Below the pieces are notes generated by a model that was not told the DNA's origin, did no database searches, and worked only from the letters and a program-made list of their open reading frames with translations. A program made the translations under genes and the position numbers. Of a stretch of DNA of 64,000 nt, positions 49,686 through 60,650 are shown in pieces. This DNA comes from Hofstenia miamia (Eukaryota > Xenacoelomorpha > Acoela), in contig SCFE01000118.1 in the NCBI GenBank assembly GCA_004352715.1, positions 512,499 to 576,498 of the forward strand, written 5' to 3'. Position 1 is the stretch's first letter. Each line of letters starts with the position of its first letter.

Positions 49686-51069
49686 AAATTAAGTACAATA
49701 TAAATCATAGTCGGTTAAGTTTCAAGCTACAAATCTTTTCGACAAAATATATAAAAATTTACAACTACTTCACAAGTTGTTGATTGTAATGTGATTTACT
49801 GTTGTAAAAGGACACCATTCTATATCAGTTTTCTGTCGACTTGCTTGCCAATCCTGCAACTAGTGCATCTAATGAAATATTTCTCTCGTCATACAGCTTT
49901 ATCATCAATAAATTTTGATTTTGTTGCCTCCGTGATTGAATATAATGTTTTGAAACGCGTTTCCCGTTTAACTTTTTTAATATCCTTTCAATAAATATTT
50001 AATTTTCTTGCGTAGGGAAATATTGGAACACAACATGTTATTTTAACATAACGAGATTAACTACATTGTGTTATTTAATGTATGGCTTTTTATGAGCTAG
50101 TTAATGAAAGGATCCTATTGATTTAAGCTTTGCAGATAGCTTGCGAACATGAAGTAAAAAACTCCTGGTTGAATTACTGATGACACATGCCTAAAAAAGT
50201 CGTTTTATATGAAAAAAAGAAGTTGCGACTCTTGAAATATGACAGTTAATAAGGATATATCTGAACAGGGCAGGTTAATTATTTACTTCAAACTCAGCCC
50301 TAGTCTAAAGACGAAACTTATGAAAATTTATTGATAAGTATATTTAAATTTTCCTATATCATCTTGCAAAGGATTTTATCAAACTATCAATACTACACTG
50401 CAGTAAAGAAATAGTTGATGGTGGCAGACTTTTGTCTTCTAATGAAGTTCTGAAGTTTACATATTATGTTGCTAAATTAATATCAGAAACAATTTGATGT
50501 AATATTTCTTGTTTAACAAACTATTATTCTTCATTGTTAATGTTAAGTCTGAATTCTCGTTCTAGGTTTTGTTAAAATAGAGTAAATAAGCGATGTAGGC
50601 TTAAGATAATGAAAACTAAGATATGCATAGGAATTCACAATACAAAGGTGGGTCCATCAATTGTATTCTTAAAGCTAGTTTGTCAAGAGTGGGTTATTTG
50701 AGAGAAGGTAATACAAGAAAGACACAGCTTGGATGAAATAAGTGATGGATGAAGCTTTTTATGTTTGAAAATGAGTTAAGGTAATATAATGAAACCAAAA
50801 TAATTTAAATGTTTGGGGCATCATTTAGATTTTGATGAAGCATAGACATTGTTTTGTATTAAACTCATAATCAATGTCATCTATTGTCCCAGGAAAACGT
50901 TTCATAATTTTATAAGCCGCAATAACTAAGCATAAACGGATATTTTAGTGAATGTCTTCAGAATGTAATTTTGAATGTAGACAAAGTAGCAATTCTTTCT
51001 AAGAAAATTAAATGTTCATTTTACCACTAGATGGAGTTACAAATTCGAAATATATTTAAGTATTTAAGC
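49686..51069. other. AT-rich sequence, nothing recognised
   Basis: No domain-bearing frame or defined repeat. Confidence 0.45.
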
Positions 51070-51427
51070 TAGGACTGTCATTTTGACTAAAAATTATCAT
51101 TTCATGTTGAGAATTATCATGTTCTATCATGTAATGCATATTAAGTAAATATGCAATTAAGTTTGTAAAGTGATTTTGTTGACAGCTATTGCACGAAATG
51201 ATCTTTTCAATCTCAAGCAATATTTCTTTAATTACAGCATGAAAGCTTCAATTATTGCAAGGGCTTAACGGATGACGAGGACGATCCAGTTGAAGATTCA
51301 AGATTCGTGGTTTTCCTGTGATATTTTAAAGAAACATTGCCAAAAGTCTGAACTCTCAATAGGCTTATGACATATATTACAAATAGTGCAAAATGCAAAA
51401 TCGTTCTCTTTGGCTTTGTAGTTGACC
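51070..51427 (+). repeat. repeat B, left part
   Basis: Starts TAGGACTGTCATTTTGAC and runs AATTATCATGTTCTATCATG, TTGACAGCTATTGCA, CTCAAGCAATATTTCTT, GTTGAAGATTCA and CCAAAAGTCTGAACTCTCAA. It parallels 56802-57188 in order and spacing. In both copies a family A MITE follows at the same place (51428 here, 57189 there). The right half of repeat B, present at 57563-57921, was not found after 54366. Confidence 0.7.
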
Positions 51428-51626
51428 CAGAGATAGACATTGGCCTAAGATTTATACCTAAGACTTGCCTCATCCATTAAATTAATGCCAATTCAGCCCA
51501 TTTTAAATCCATTCGTATAATGCATTTTAAACTTATTTTTCAACTTTTCTATTTGTTAGACCAAAGTTGTGTAAGTAAGAAACTTCTAATACCTGGAATT
51601 GAATATTTTTGATTGAGCTTTAGAAG
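51428..51626 (+). mobile_element. hAT-type MITE family A, left half of a split copy
   Basis: Begins CAGAGATAGACATTGGCC and follows the copy at 57189 through TTAATGCCAATTCAGCCCAT, TTTGTTAGACCAAAGTTG and AGCTTTAGAAG. It then stops at the insertion of repeat C; the matching right half resumes at 54178. The left flank AGTTGACC corresponds to GGTAGATC at the related copy. Confidence 0.75.
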
Positions 51627-52173
51627 AGTATATGATCCTAGTGTAGAATCATCACCCGGGCCAAGATGTGCATTAATTCAGTACTATTTAGAGATAGTGA
51701 ACTACAGTTTCTTTCAAGTGGGGTTATGTCTAACTAATTTAACTTTCGTTGTCTCATGTACACTGTTTTATCTTTATCTATACCAAACTATATTTAGAAT
51801 CCAGATAATATAAGAGTAGCAGGCAACAGCCAGTTTTTAGGTAGCTGTTTGAGAGAGACTCCAGTTTGTAATGGGCTCACTGCCCAAAGCGGTATCTGAT
51901 CACCAAGAAGCCATCCGCCAAGCTGGATTAGAGAATATGGTGGTTCCATCGACCAACTCAGCTCATTCTCAAAGAATCTTTTTATTATGTGAACCCTAAC
52001 TAGGTGATAATGGTATCTAATTCTCAATGATGTGTAACTTAAACAATATAATTACGCAACCGTTTGGTGACATTAGCTGCTGTAAATAAAAACTAAATAA
52101 CAAATAAAGCAGCTTCCTACCTTACATATAAGATATAAATAAAATCACTAAGCACTGATACTAGCTGCAACTA

Positions 52174-53463
52174 TAGTTGGCTGCAAAAAAAATGAGACTA
52201 GAAAAAAGGCATATTACTTTTGAACTACTCAACCTAACAACTCAAGAACAGTACGATTTTAAAGATAAATTAATGGACTATAAGTAAAAAGCATCAAAGT
52301 CTAATTTGTTTTCCTCCTTTAGAAATAACTTTATTCAAACGAACTGAAACTGATTTCATTAAATTGGACTTCATTTCAGATGTCAAAATGTGTTGACTTT
52401 CTAGAATTTTTTCTTTTAAATCGGATATATTTTTCGGATTTTTTTCTCAACGTCATTTTTCAATATCTGCCACACGTTTTCGATTGGAGAAAGATCAGCA
52501 AAACTTGGTGGCCATTGCAAAAACTGGATATTATTTTCAGAAAACCAATTTTTTGTCTTTGCTGACGTGTGCGGGGTTGCTCCGTCCTGTTGGAGTATCC
52601 ATCCATCATCATATAAAGCATCAGCATAAGGCATAAATTCAGCTATAATTTGGCAATATCTTTGACTGTCGATTGTGGCTTTTCCGTCTAAAATTTTCAA
52701 ATAAAACCCACGATAGGAAAATGCTCCCCAAACCATAATTTTTTGGTCGAACTTTGGAACCGCTTTTGTTGGTCTTGGACATTTCTTTGACGACCACACT
52801 TGTACTTTGTTTCTGTGTAGTTGAAATACGCACTCATCAGTTATCCAAACATCTTCAAAAGTGTAGTCTTTCCATTCTTTCACGAAATTTAATGTTTTTT
52901 CTTGATGTTCTTTTCTAATCAGAAGTAGATTTTTTCTGCCAATTTTTGTAACTCCATTTTTTTTCAGTGTTCTCTGAACTGTGGTTTCATGCACAGAGAT
53001 GTCGGCTTCAGTTTGAAGTCGGTTTGCAATTTTTTTCCCAGAAATATAGGGATTTTTGAGAGCAATTGCGACTGTTTTCTGAATGAATTTTCCAATAATT
53101 TTTCGAGGGCGTCCACTTCCTTTTCTTCTTTTGAGAGATTTTCCTTGTCAAAATTTTTTTCAGCTTTCGAAAATAAGTTGGTCGAGAAATTTGCGATGTC
53201 GCAAAGACGTTTTCAAGCTGTTTCAACGTTTCCATTCCGAAGAAATCAAGTAGAAACTTTGCAAAGCAAAAAAATTTGTTTGATAAGTGTTTTCAAATAA
53301 TTACGAAGTACCAGTTTAATTAATTAACTTTTTTGTTTGACCATTTTTAAGTTCACAAAATTCTCGTTGTCTTATTTTTATAGTTTTCCTCTAAAACGTC
53401 TCAATACGTTTCCACAAAGCGTTAAAAATACGTGTTTTATCTCATTTTTTTTGCAGCCAACTA
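52174..53463 (-). mobile_element. Tc1-type transposon, full length
   Basis: 1,290 bp with perfect inverted ends of about 23 bases: TAGTTGGCTGCAAAAAAAAT followed by GAGA at the left, and the exact complement at the right (53441-53463). TA flanks both sides (52172-52173 and 53464-53465). Length and layout are those of a complete Tc1 element with one transposase gene on the minus strand. It sits inside repeat C between its two internal tandem units. The identity of the ends suggests a young insertion, later than repeat C. Confidence 0.92.
52294..53235 (-). pseudogene. Tc1 transposase (DD34E) with two frame breaks
   Basis: Transposase that would bind the element's ends, excise it and insert it at TA. 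Start Met at 53235-53233; stop TGA at 52296-52294, about 314 codons, the usual Tc1 size. N-terminal helix-turn-helix half: METLKQLENVFATSQISRPT; then a GSGRPRK AT-hook-like motif, a second helix-turn-helix (IALKNPYISGKKIANRLQTE), and the catalytic core. The triad is Asp in WITDE (52838-52836), Asp in QQDGATPH (52586-52584) and Glu in PIENVW (52481-52479), 34 residues between the last two. The frame breaks twice: near 53148-53160 (a run of seven T on the plus strand with a TGA beside it) and at 52439-52445 (another seven T). The longest intact piece is 52994-52416 (192 aa). Confidence 0.9.
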
Positions 53464-54177
53464 TAAATAAAAAGAGTTAAAACTATCTACAGTTAAATGC
53501 AGCTTCCTAACCTACGGTAAAAGTAGATATAAAACAATTACAATATATACAAGGTCATTTTCGGTCTCATTATGGGTCTACTACTGTTAGCAATTTGGAT
53601 CTAAAATAAGATAATAAATAACTAACAATCTTACTGTTGGCGATCTCGCCTTATTGCGAATTTGTTACTACATGTAGTTTCGCAAGCAATCAATAGCCAG
53701 CTAGGCAAGAAGTAAAAACCCTTATACCTATACATAACTTAAATGTATTGCTTCGATCCAGGCAACAACTATCCAAATCCCTCGCAACAGCCTGTTGATC
53801 GTTACAAACATGAAATGCCTAGCTGCGCATTTTAATAAATAATCAAACCGAAATCAAAGAATTAAAATTCCAAAGAATTTAATCCATCAACTGTTCACAA
53901 TGCGACGTAGCTATTTATACAGACTTCTAACAACATGTTTGCACTATTTTAACAGTCAAACAAAACACCTGTCTTCTGTTGTAATTTGTCTTCCCACGCC
54001 CAGTGTATTGACCTCAAATTAACGGGAAGCGTATTATACTTGGCTTCTTGCAAGAGATGTTTTTGGCAAACACTTGTCCACACGATCAATGCATGAAAAG
54101 CCATTAATAGCATTCATTCTAAATGTCAAATTTCTTTTCCTTTCTTTATTTCTCCATTTAACTGTTAAATTTGTAAT

Positions 54178-54366
54178 TTTAGAAGGATTATGCTACACTA
54201 ATGCAAGATTTCAAAGTGAAAAATATAATTTTTAACACATTGTTTATATAGCATTCATTGCATTTGGGTTGATTTGTGTGCACTTTTGAATAATAGTCAG
54301 TTTTTGTTAAATTTAAGTTTATTATTAAAAGCATCTTCTGTAGTATCGGGACCGGTACTTGTCTCG
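54178..54366 (+). mobile_element. hAT-type MITE family A, right half of the split copy
   Basis: Resumes after the duplicated TTTAGAAG with GATTATGCTACACTAATGCA, CACATTGTTTATATAGCATT, TTGGGTTGATTTGTGTGCAC and AATAATAGTCAG, all present in the same order at 57377-57500. The right end is degenerate (GTCTCGG near 54361-54367). Confidence 0.7.
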
Positions 54367-54519
54367 GCCAGACTACATGTTATAGTGTTTATTGGAAATA
54401 TGTTGATATAGTTAGTTGTATAAATAGTAACGAGTCATTTTAAATATAACACAATTTTAGCAAAGTGTTGTGTTGGTTAATATCCATTGAGCCTGTCGCA
54501 CCCCCTAATTAGTCAAATA

Positions 54520-54925
54520 AGTGATGCAAAGCAAAGTCAATTACTTAATGACTTTTCAACGGGCCGAAATTTCTAGGCTCGGCTCGTTTAAATTTTGAAT
54601 AAGTTCGGTTCGGCTCGGCACATAAAATCTTTAAATGAGGCTCGTTTCAGCTCATATTTTTTTTAAAAATATTACGTTCTCCGAATTTTTATATTGCTCT
54701 TTCTATTATTTAATAAACATTTCTAAAATAAGATTATAAGAAAAGCATATTGAATGAAAATAAGAAAAATCTGCATAATCAAATTAACAAGCAGTGCTAT
54801 AAATTTGCTTTGTTTAAAAAAGGCTCGTTTTGGGCTCGTTATATATCCAATACTCTGCTAAAGCTTGGCTCGGCCCGGCTCTTTAGAAGTTCGGCTCGTT
54901 GACAATAAGTCTGGTGCAAACCCTG
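54520..54925. mobile_element. probable hAT-type MITE with GGCTCG-rich arms
   Basis: Two arms, about 54545-54650 and 54820-54925, rich in GGCTCG/CGGCTCG, flank an AT-rich centre. On the minus strand the right arm starts CAGGGTTTGCACCAGACTTA, then TTGTCAACGAGCCGAAC and TTCTA; the left arm has GACTTTTCAACGGGCCGAAA then TTTCTAGGCTCGGC. They are imperfect mirror images. CAGGGTT is a common hAT terminus. The exact left end and target duplication were not found. The 110-aa minus-strand frame from 55171 begins outside it and runs into the right arm; it has no recognised domain. Confidence 0.55.
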
Positions 54926-56158
54926 CGCTTCGTACCGTGTGATATCTGTATCAGCAATGGACAAATCAATCGCACCCAGTGATATCTGTATCAGCATTCG
55001 ATTCTGCGAACCCTTCATTTTCCAAATATTGCTAGGGTCTTTAAAATATTTTCTACCCTTCCAGTAACTAAGTGTACAGCTGAACGGACACTCAGTTTTG
55101 CGTTTATTAAAGTAGTACTTGATTTCATCTATGGGAAACCAGTGATTAACAGGGCCTTGTTGTGCAAACACTTGACACTAACCATTGATATAATTGATGT
55201 TATCAATCGATTTGGTAGAAAAATATAAGCAATTAAATTTTAAAGTATAGTTTTACTTGGATTTATATTTACTTATGTTATCATTTTCTCAGATACTCTA
55301 CTATTAAGAAATGTTGTTAAATTTTTTAATTATATGGTTTTAAATATATTTTTATGAAAATCATTCATGCATTGCTTCCCTTCAAAAAATTTGACGCAAA
55401 TGTTCTTACTTAATTCTAAATGTTGTAAAATTTTTACTTTATATTAACCTTTTAATTTTTAAAATATATATGCATAAGCATTAAAACTGTTAAATTTCTA
55501 ACTATTTAGACAAAAGCTACTTTTTTGAATTTGTTCACCCTAGTTATTATATTTAAAAGGCGCCAAATTCCATGACTTAGATAACAACATAAAAAGTGAT
55601 ATTTAAGAAACTTCGTCACCGTTTTTATTTAAGTTGATGTGAAAATTGTAATTTTTTGCTTTTTATTGCATTCTCTTTCTACATCCAATATAATTACAAT
55701 GCTTTATTGCAAATCCCTGTCTACCATATTGAAAAAATATTTCTTAAAAGATCAATTATTTTCTAATTGCTCAAATTTCAGACAAGAATTGGATGAGAAC
55801 ATATTCCACAAATAATTTTTATTCAAGATATGCATCCTTTGATTGATATATTTTCCTGCAAATGTGGAAAGGTCATCATTTATTGCTTCCCGCATTTTCA
55901 TGCACAGAAATAGTGAGTCCTGTAGTCATGCTTTTGATGACATCTGATTTTTTTAATGTTGAACAAATTTACTATCATATGGCAGAAGAGTTGTACTCCC
56001 TCCTACATAATAACCAAGGAGGCTCTAAATTTAAAAAATGTGTTTTTATGTTTTATTAGGATCAAATTTAATTTCTCAGCAAATAAAATCCAACGCTTCA
56101 CACCGTAATATAACTTTAACAAGAGGGGAGGGCTGGGTCCTTGTCCCTAGAACTCTCC
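54926..56158. other. AT-rich sequence, nothing firm
   Basis: Contains a short direct repeat, GTGATATCTGTATCAGCA, at about 54939 and 54980. Nothing else recognised. Confidence 0.45.
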
Positions 56159-56343
56159 TGCTAGTGACAATTGTCACTTTTTTTAGAGAGAGGCTCCACA
56201 AAATTTATTCAGAAGGTCTATGCCTTTAAGCTATTTGAACATCATTTTCTTTGAATTTTTGCTATACAAAATATCTGTTTCTTCAATAAAGCTTTTTGCA
56301 AAATACTTTAGTGATTTTTTAATAGTGACTATTGTCACTAGCA
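56159..56343. repeat. palindromic inverted pair
   Basis: AGTGACAATTGTCACT (56163-56178) is a perfect 16-base palindrome. TAGTGACTATTGTCACTA (56323-56340) is the same palindrome with a changed centre. The outer words TGCTAGTGACAA (56159-56170) and TTGTCACTAGCA (56332-56343) are exact inverted repeats enclosing 185 bp. The small frames crossing it have no domain. It could be a tiny MITE or a pair of binding sites; sequence alone does not decide. Confidence 0.7.
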
Positions 56344-56801
56344 ATGTAGCAAGTAAGTGCGTCAGAGCAAGGTTATTCTAGGGTTAATCGAATTCAACAA
56401 GATGAGCTGAGCCTCCTGAGCACCCCACGAGTACACTCCTCTATGGCCGCAGTCTTTCTGAATATTTACGTAAATCTCTCAATTTTTTGTGAATGGTGCC
56501 CAAAAAGCTCTTCATTTCGGCAAAGGTTTTTAGTATAGACTCAATGAAGGGAAGAAATTATCCGTTAGGAAATTCAGTGCCATCGAAATATATGGGTCCA
56601 TAGATTTATTAGTAATGTCATATAGCAATCAATGGACAATTTATTCAATGCATCTGTAGCGCTGTTTGAATTAACAGAATTTGTGTGTGCGATCAGGTGC
56701 CCCCCTCTCCCCCTCTTTTTTGACCGAAAATTTTTCAATATTTCCTAATTTCAATTTATAACACGCTTGAATGCTATTTGAGACAGTCTCTGTGTCAATA
56801 A

Positions 56802-57921
56802 TAAGGCTGTGAAAATGTGCTAATAATTTTCATGTCAAGTCATGTTGAAAATCATCATGTCATATTTTATTATGTTATATTATGTAGTGTATATTAAACA
56901 AATGTTATGCAAATTGTTAAAAATTTCTTTGACAGCTATTGCAGTATATGATTGATATGATCCTTTCACTCTCAAACAATATTTCTTAAATTAGTGCATC
57001 AAAGCTTTAATAATTGGCAATGGTTTAATTGATGAAGATTGAGTTGAAGATTCAGGATGCATGGTCTGCTAGTGATATTTTAAAGCAATATTGCCAGAAG
57101 TCTGAACTCTCAAAATTCTTTTGTTATGTATTACAAGTAGTGTAAAAACCAAAAATCAAAGTCTTTCTCTTTTGCTTTATGGTAGATCTAGAGATAGGCA
57201 CTAAGACTGAAGACTCCCCTGGATCATATAAATTAATGTCAATTCAGTCTATTGTAAGTCCCTTTGTATGATACATTTAAAAAATGTTTCGAACTTTTCG
57301 ATTTGTTAGACAAAAGTTGCGTATGTCAAAAACTTGTTATGCCTGAAATTGAAAATCATACATTTAGCTTTAGAAGAAAAAATGATGCTAATGCAAACTT
57401 TTAAAATGAAAATTTTATTTTTCAACACATTGTTTATATAGCATTCATTGCATTTGAGTTGATTTGCGTGCGCTGTTGCATAATAGTCATTTTCTATTAT
57501 ATTTCAGTCTATTATTCAAACCTTCTTTTGCAATACCTCGTCTCAAGAATGGTCCATCTCTGAGTAGACCAATCTTGTGCTCACCATGGATCATTTGGTT
57601 TTCCATTCCCAAACATGTAAAAAATTAGGCTACATACTAGGCAAAAATTGAAAAGAATGATACTAAAAATTTGTTCCAGTTAAGTTGTGATGGTGAGCAA
57701 ACTATTTTCTAAGGTCCGATTGTAGGAAAATATTTAAAGTTGGATTGACCAAAGTACAAACTATTAAAACTTTCCTAACACAACTCTGGGAAATAAGTTA
57801 CATTAGAGGTTAAATTGCATGCAAAGCTAATAAAATTCCCATGAAAACTTCAATAGAAAATTATCATGTTTTTTCATGTCATGCTTTATTATATTGATTA
57901 TCATGTTTTGCTTCAGCCCTA
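56802..57921 (+). repeat. repeat B, full copy with nested MITE
   Basis: Left end TAAGGCTGTGAAAATGTGCT then ATTTTCATGTCAAGTCATG; right end, inverted, TAGGGCTGAAGCAAAACATG then GATAATC. Both ends are rich in ATCATG/TCATGT words and are loose mirror images, suggesting a non-autonomous DNA transposon of about 750 bp before the MITE at 57189-57562 landed in it. No convincing target duplication was found at its ends. A left-half relative is at 51070-51427. Confidence 0.6.
57189..57562 (+). mobile_element. hAT-type MITE, family A, uninterrupted copy
   Basis: 374 bp from TAGAGATAGGCACT to a right end whose complement is CAGAGATGGACCATTCTTGA. Flanking octamers GGTAGATC (57181-57188) and AGTAGACC (57563-57570) match at 6 of 8 positions, the best target duplication of the family here. 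Contains the single TTTAGAAG (57369-57376) that shows where repeat C entered the related copy. Non-coding. Confidence 0.8.
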
Positions 57922-58509
57922 ATTTAAGCAAAAACTAGAACTAAGTTGTCGATGACGAAATCATTTTACCAAATTCAATGCAATTGTTGACTTTTCTATA
58001 TTTTTAATATGTAAATAATTAAAAATAGCATTTTAAAGTATTCTTCGTTTTGGTAATGCTTAATACAACTTACATGAGCCTAGGAACATTCACATTTTAG
58101 ATAGAGCTACCAGAAATTTTTATATTTCCAAAAAGGGATCCAATCCCCCTTAGCCGAACTGACCGAATCCAAGTCCTGTTTTGAGTGAAGGTACTAGTTT
58201 CAAGGACTAATAAAACAGAAACGTTCAATAGTCTTACCCTAGTAATCATAAATACTTATTTCAGCCTTTTTAATAGCAATGCATTCTAAAACCATACGCC
58301 GCTTAACTTGATTTAACCACTCGTTTTAGTTTGATACATGTAAAGATGTGATGTTGCATGATTAGAAGTGTTTGTTCCCTATCCGTAACCTAAGCCATGC
58401 GATCGAATAAGATTCTTCACTGAAACCTACTTGATGGCAAGCAGTAGATTGCTACGACCCCATACCAACTCACGGTGGGTTAAGCTATTGCTTTGTACAT
58501 GATGATAAC

Positions 58510-58616
58510 GATATTCTCGGGTAGGACCCGTCCCCGTGCCCGTCCCGTAGCCCGTATGCATAAAAATATGCTTGTTAGTTTGTCCGTGCCTGTATCCCAA
58601 GCCCGTTATGCCCGTA
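58510..58616. repeat. CCCGT-rich cluster
   Basis: A local GC-rich patch with CCCGT repeated at uneven spacing (GACCCGTCCCCGTGCCCGTC, CCGTAGCCCGTATG, then after an AT spacer AAGCCCGTTATGCCCGTAG). The split into two halves by an AT-rich core resembles the GC-rich ends of the hAT MITEs at 29370 and 54520, but no mirror-image ends were established. Confidence 0.5.
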
Positions 58617-60650
58617 GCTGAATGTTATTTAACTAAAATATCTTGAATAACAAGAAAAATGGCTAGTGTGCTAATGTTAATATACATAACTAAACGATCA
58701 TAACGCCTGTCAATGTAGTTTACGTCAAAAACCACATTAAGTACTTTGTTGACATCACTGAGACGTCTAATTTTATACCTACAACGTCATAATTAAGGAC
58801 CGTTCCCAGAAGATTTATGAACACATTTTGTTAATTCATTGACAAATCCAGCGTTGAATTAATTAATTGACAACTCGTCAAGCCATGAAAAATACATTAA
58901 ATGATCAGCTTGTTTATCTTAGTTATCAAAATATAGCACTACAATGCTTGTATGACCTTGTAAAATGAGTAAATTACAATAATTCTATTCAAATTGTATG
59001 GAACAGATTTTGAAGTAAACAACTTACGATTCTTACGTTACAATATAATGTACATAAGTAGGATACTTTTATCAATGCAATATCAGATCACAATGAAATG
59101 GAATTCTCTGAAATTGAGGATGACTGTTAGTTTTATTTGGGTAAAGAGGTGAGATTATCATTATTATCACGCGATTACCAAGTGGTTGAATAATGATTAA
59201 ACTTTTTTTACAAAAACTAAAATCGATTTTTACAAAAGAATTAAACAAATACCTGCTTTTGAAATTAAGCGCAATTTTCCAGTGCTTTTTTGCAATATAT
59301 TGTACTTAGCAATTTGTTATCGAAAAATCTCTTCTAGCAAATTGTATGGAATTTATCTATAGATCTTCACATATTATTTGAAAATTAATGCTTAAATTTC
59401 AGTTTTGTGTTATAGCATTTTAATCAATGCTCTATTTCTAACATTTCTAAATAAATTTTAATCAACCAATTTTGCTAGATGGCATTGCTACTCAATTTAC
59501 TGATTTAAAGTTAAATTATTCTAAATATTTATAACACAGTGTATCATCCAATGACGTTTAAGGGGGATAGGCCCTTCCTTTTTTATAAATATCTAAACAT
59601 GACAGGCAAATGCAGATCAACAAGATTTAAAGAAATTGAATTTCCATACTTGCTTGCAATAAAAATATCCTTTTTTACTATGTAGGTGCTTAAGTTTGAT
59701 ATGTAATTTTTGATAAAATATTAAATTTCGAAAAAATATACAACTGATGTGTAAAACTTGTCTTCATTCTTTTCGATATATATTATACCTTAAAACTTAA
59801 ATTTCACAAAATATGTGCAAAGTACATACATTTGAATTAGCAAATTTTACTCCTGAGTTGCATTCCTTTAGCGTTTGCTTAAACATTCATCGTTACTTTC
59901 CTATTTATCATTAATATCAAAATGTGTAGGCATTGAAGTTTTGAGGTTAACCTCACATCATATCTTCATACAGAACTAATTGTGAATTTAAAACTTTTCT
60001 GTATTTTGTTTAGTGATGTTTGTTCTTTTGGCATGCATTTTAGGAATGCGAATGCTTTCCCGAATGATGAGCCGCTAATCATTATTCCTAGCTAATCTAA
60101 ATTTATTGAAGAAAAAATGGCATTGACTGCAATTTAATATTGAATGATTTCTCAACGATTGCAGTTTATTGAATAGAAAAATGCATGCATCGATTTTTTA
60201 TTAGTTCAAAGATGAGGTAATTCAAAAATGAAAATTTCATTATAGTAACGTATTACAATATTAGAGATGGGATCTGAATAGTGAATTGAATATTCAGGAT
60301 AATTTGACTGCTGGATGCCGGATAGTTTACCGGATACTGTATAATATTTTGCTTAATTATTACTAGGGAAACCAGAAATATGACTTTAAAAAAACAAAAT
60401 ATAGCCTTATTGTTTCTATGACAAAATATGACGGAATTTAATTAAATAGGCCCTAAAATATGACCATCCATTTTTAACAGGATCCATTTAAGCAATTTGA
60501 AACGTTTTTGTATTACTGAGAACAAGATATAAAACAAATACAAAAAATTTCATAATAATAAGTCAATTTTTTAAAGCAACTACTTCACTAAGCTATTATA
60601 ACTGCACATAAATTTCCATATATTATTGTGGTTAAGATCTCTACCATAAG
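58617..60650. other. AT-rich sequence, nothing firm
   Basis: A TAGAGATGGGATCTGAATAG sequence at 60262 followed by GGATGCCGGATAGTTTACCG looks like one end of another hAT MITE, without a partner end. 57922-58509 before the CCCGT cluster is likewise featureless. Confidence 0.4.

Larger units (their letters stand above)
51627..54177 (-). mobile_element. repeat C insertion, class unknown, with perfect 8-bp target duplication
   Basis: 2,551 bp that interrupts the family A MITE. TTTAGAAG occurs at 51619-51626 and again at 54178-54185, but only once at the corresponding place in the uninterrupted MITE (57369-57376), so it is a target-site duplication. Without the Tc1 element inside it the insertion is about 1.26 kb. 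Its ends (AGTATATGATCCTAG on the left, ATTACAAATTTAACAG inverted on the right) are not mirror images and do not have TG...CA LTR termini. It has no long frame. A partial copy lies in opposite orientation at 40440-41065. An 8-bp duplication suits hAT, P or Merlin-type transposition, but no terminal repeats support any of them. Confidence 0.8.

Noticed and set aside
60262-60345. TAGAGATGGGATC as the start of another hAT MITE
   Set aside because: No inverted partner end or target duplication was found.
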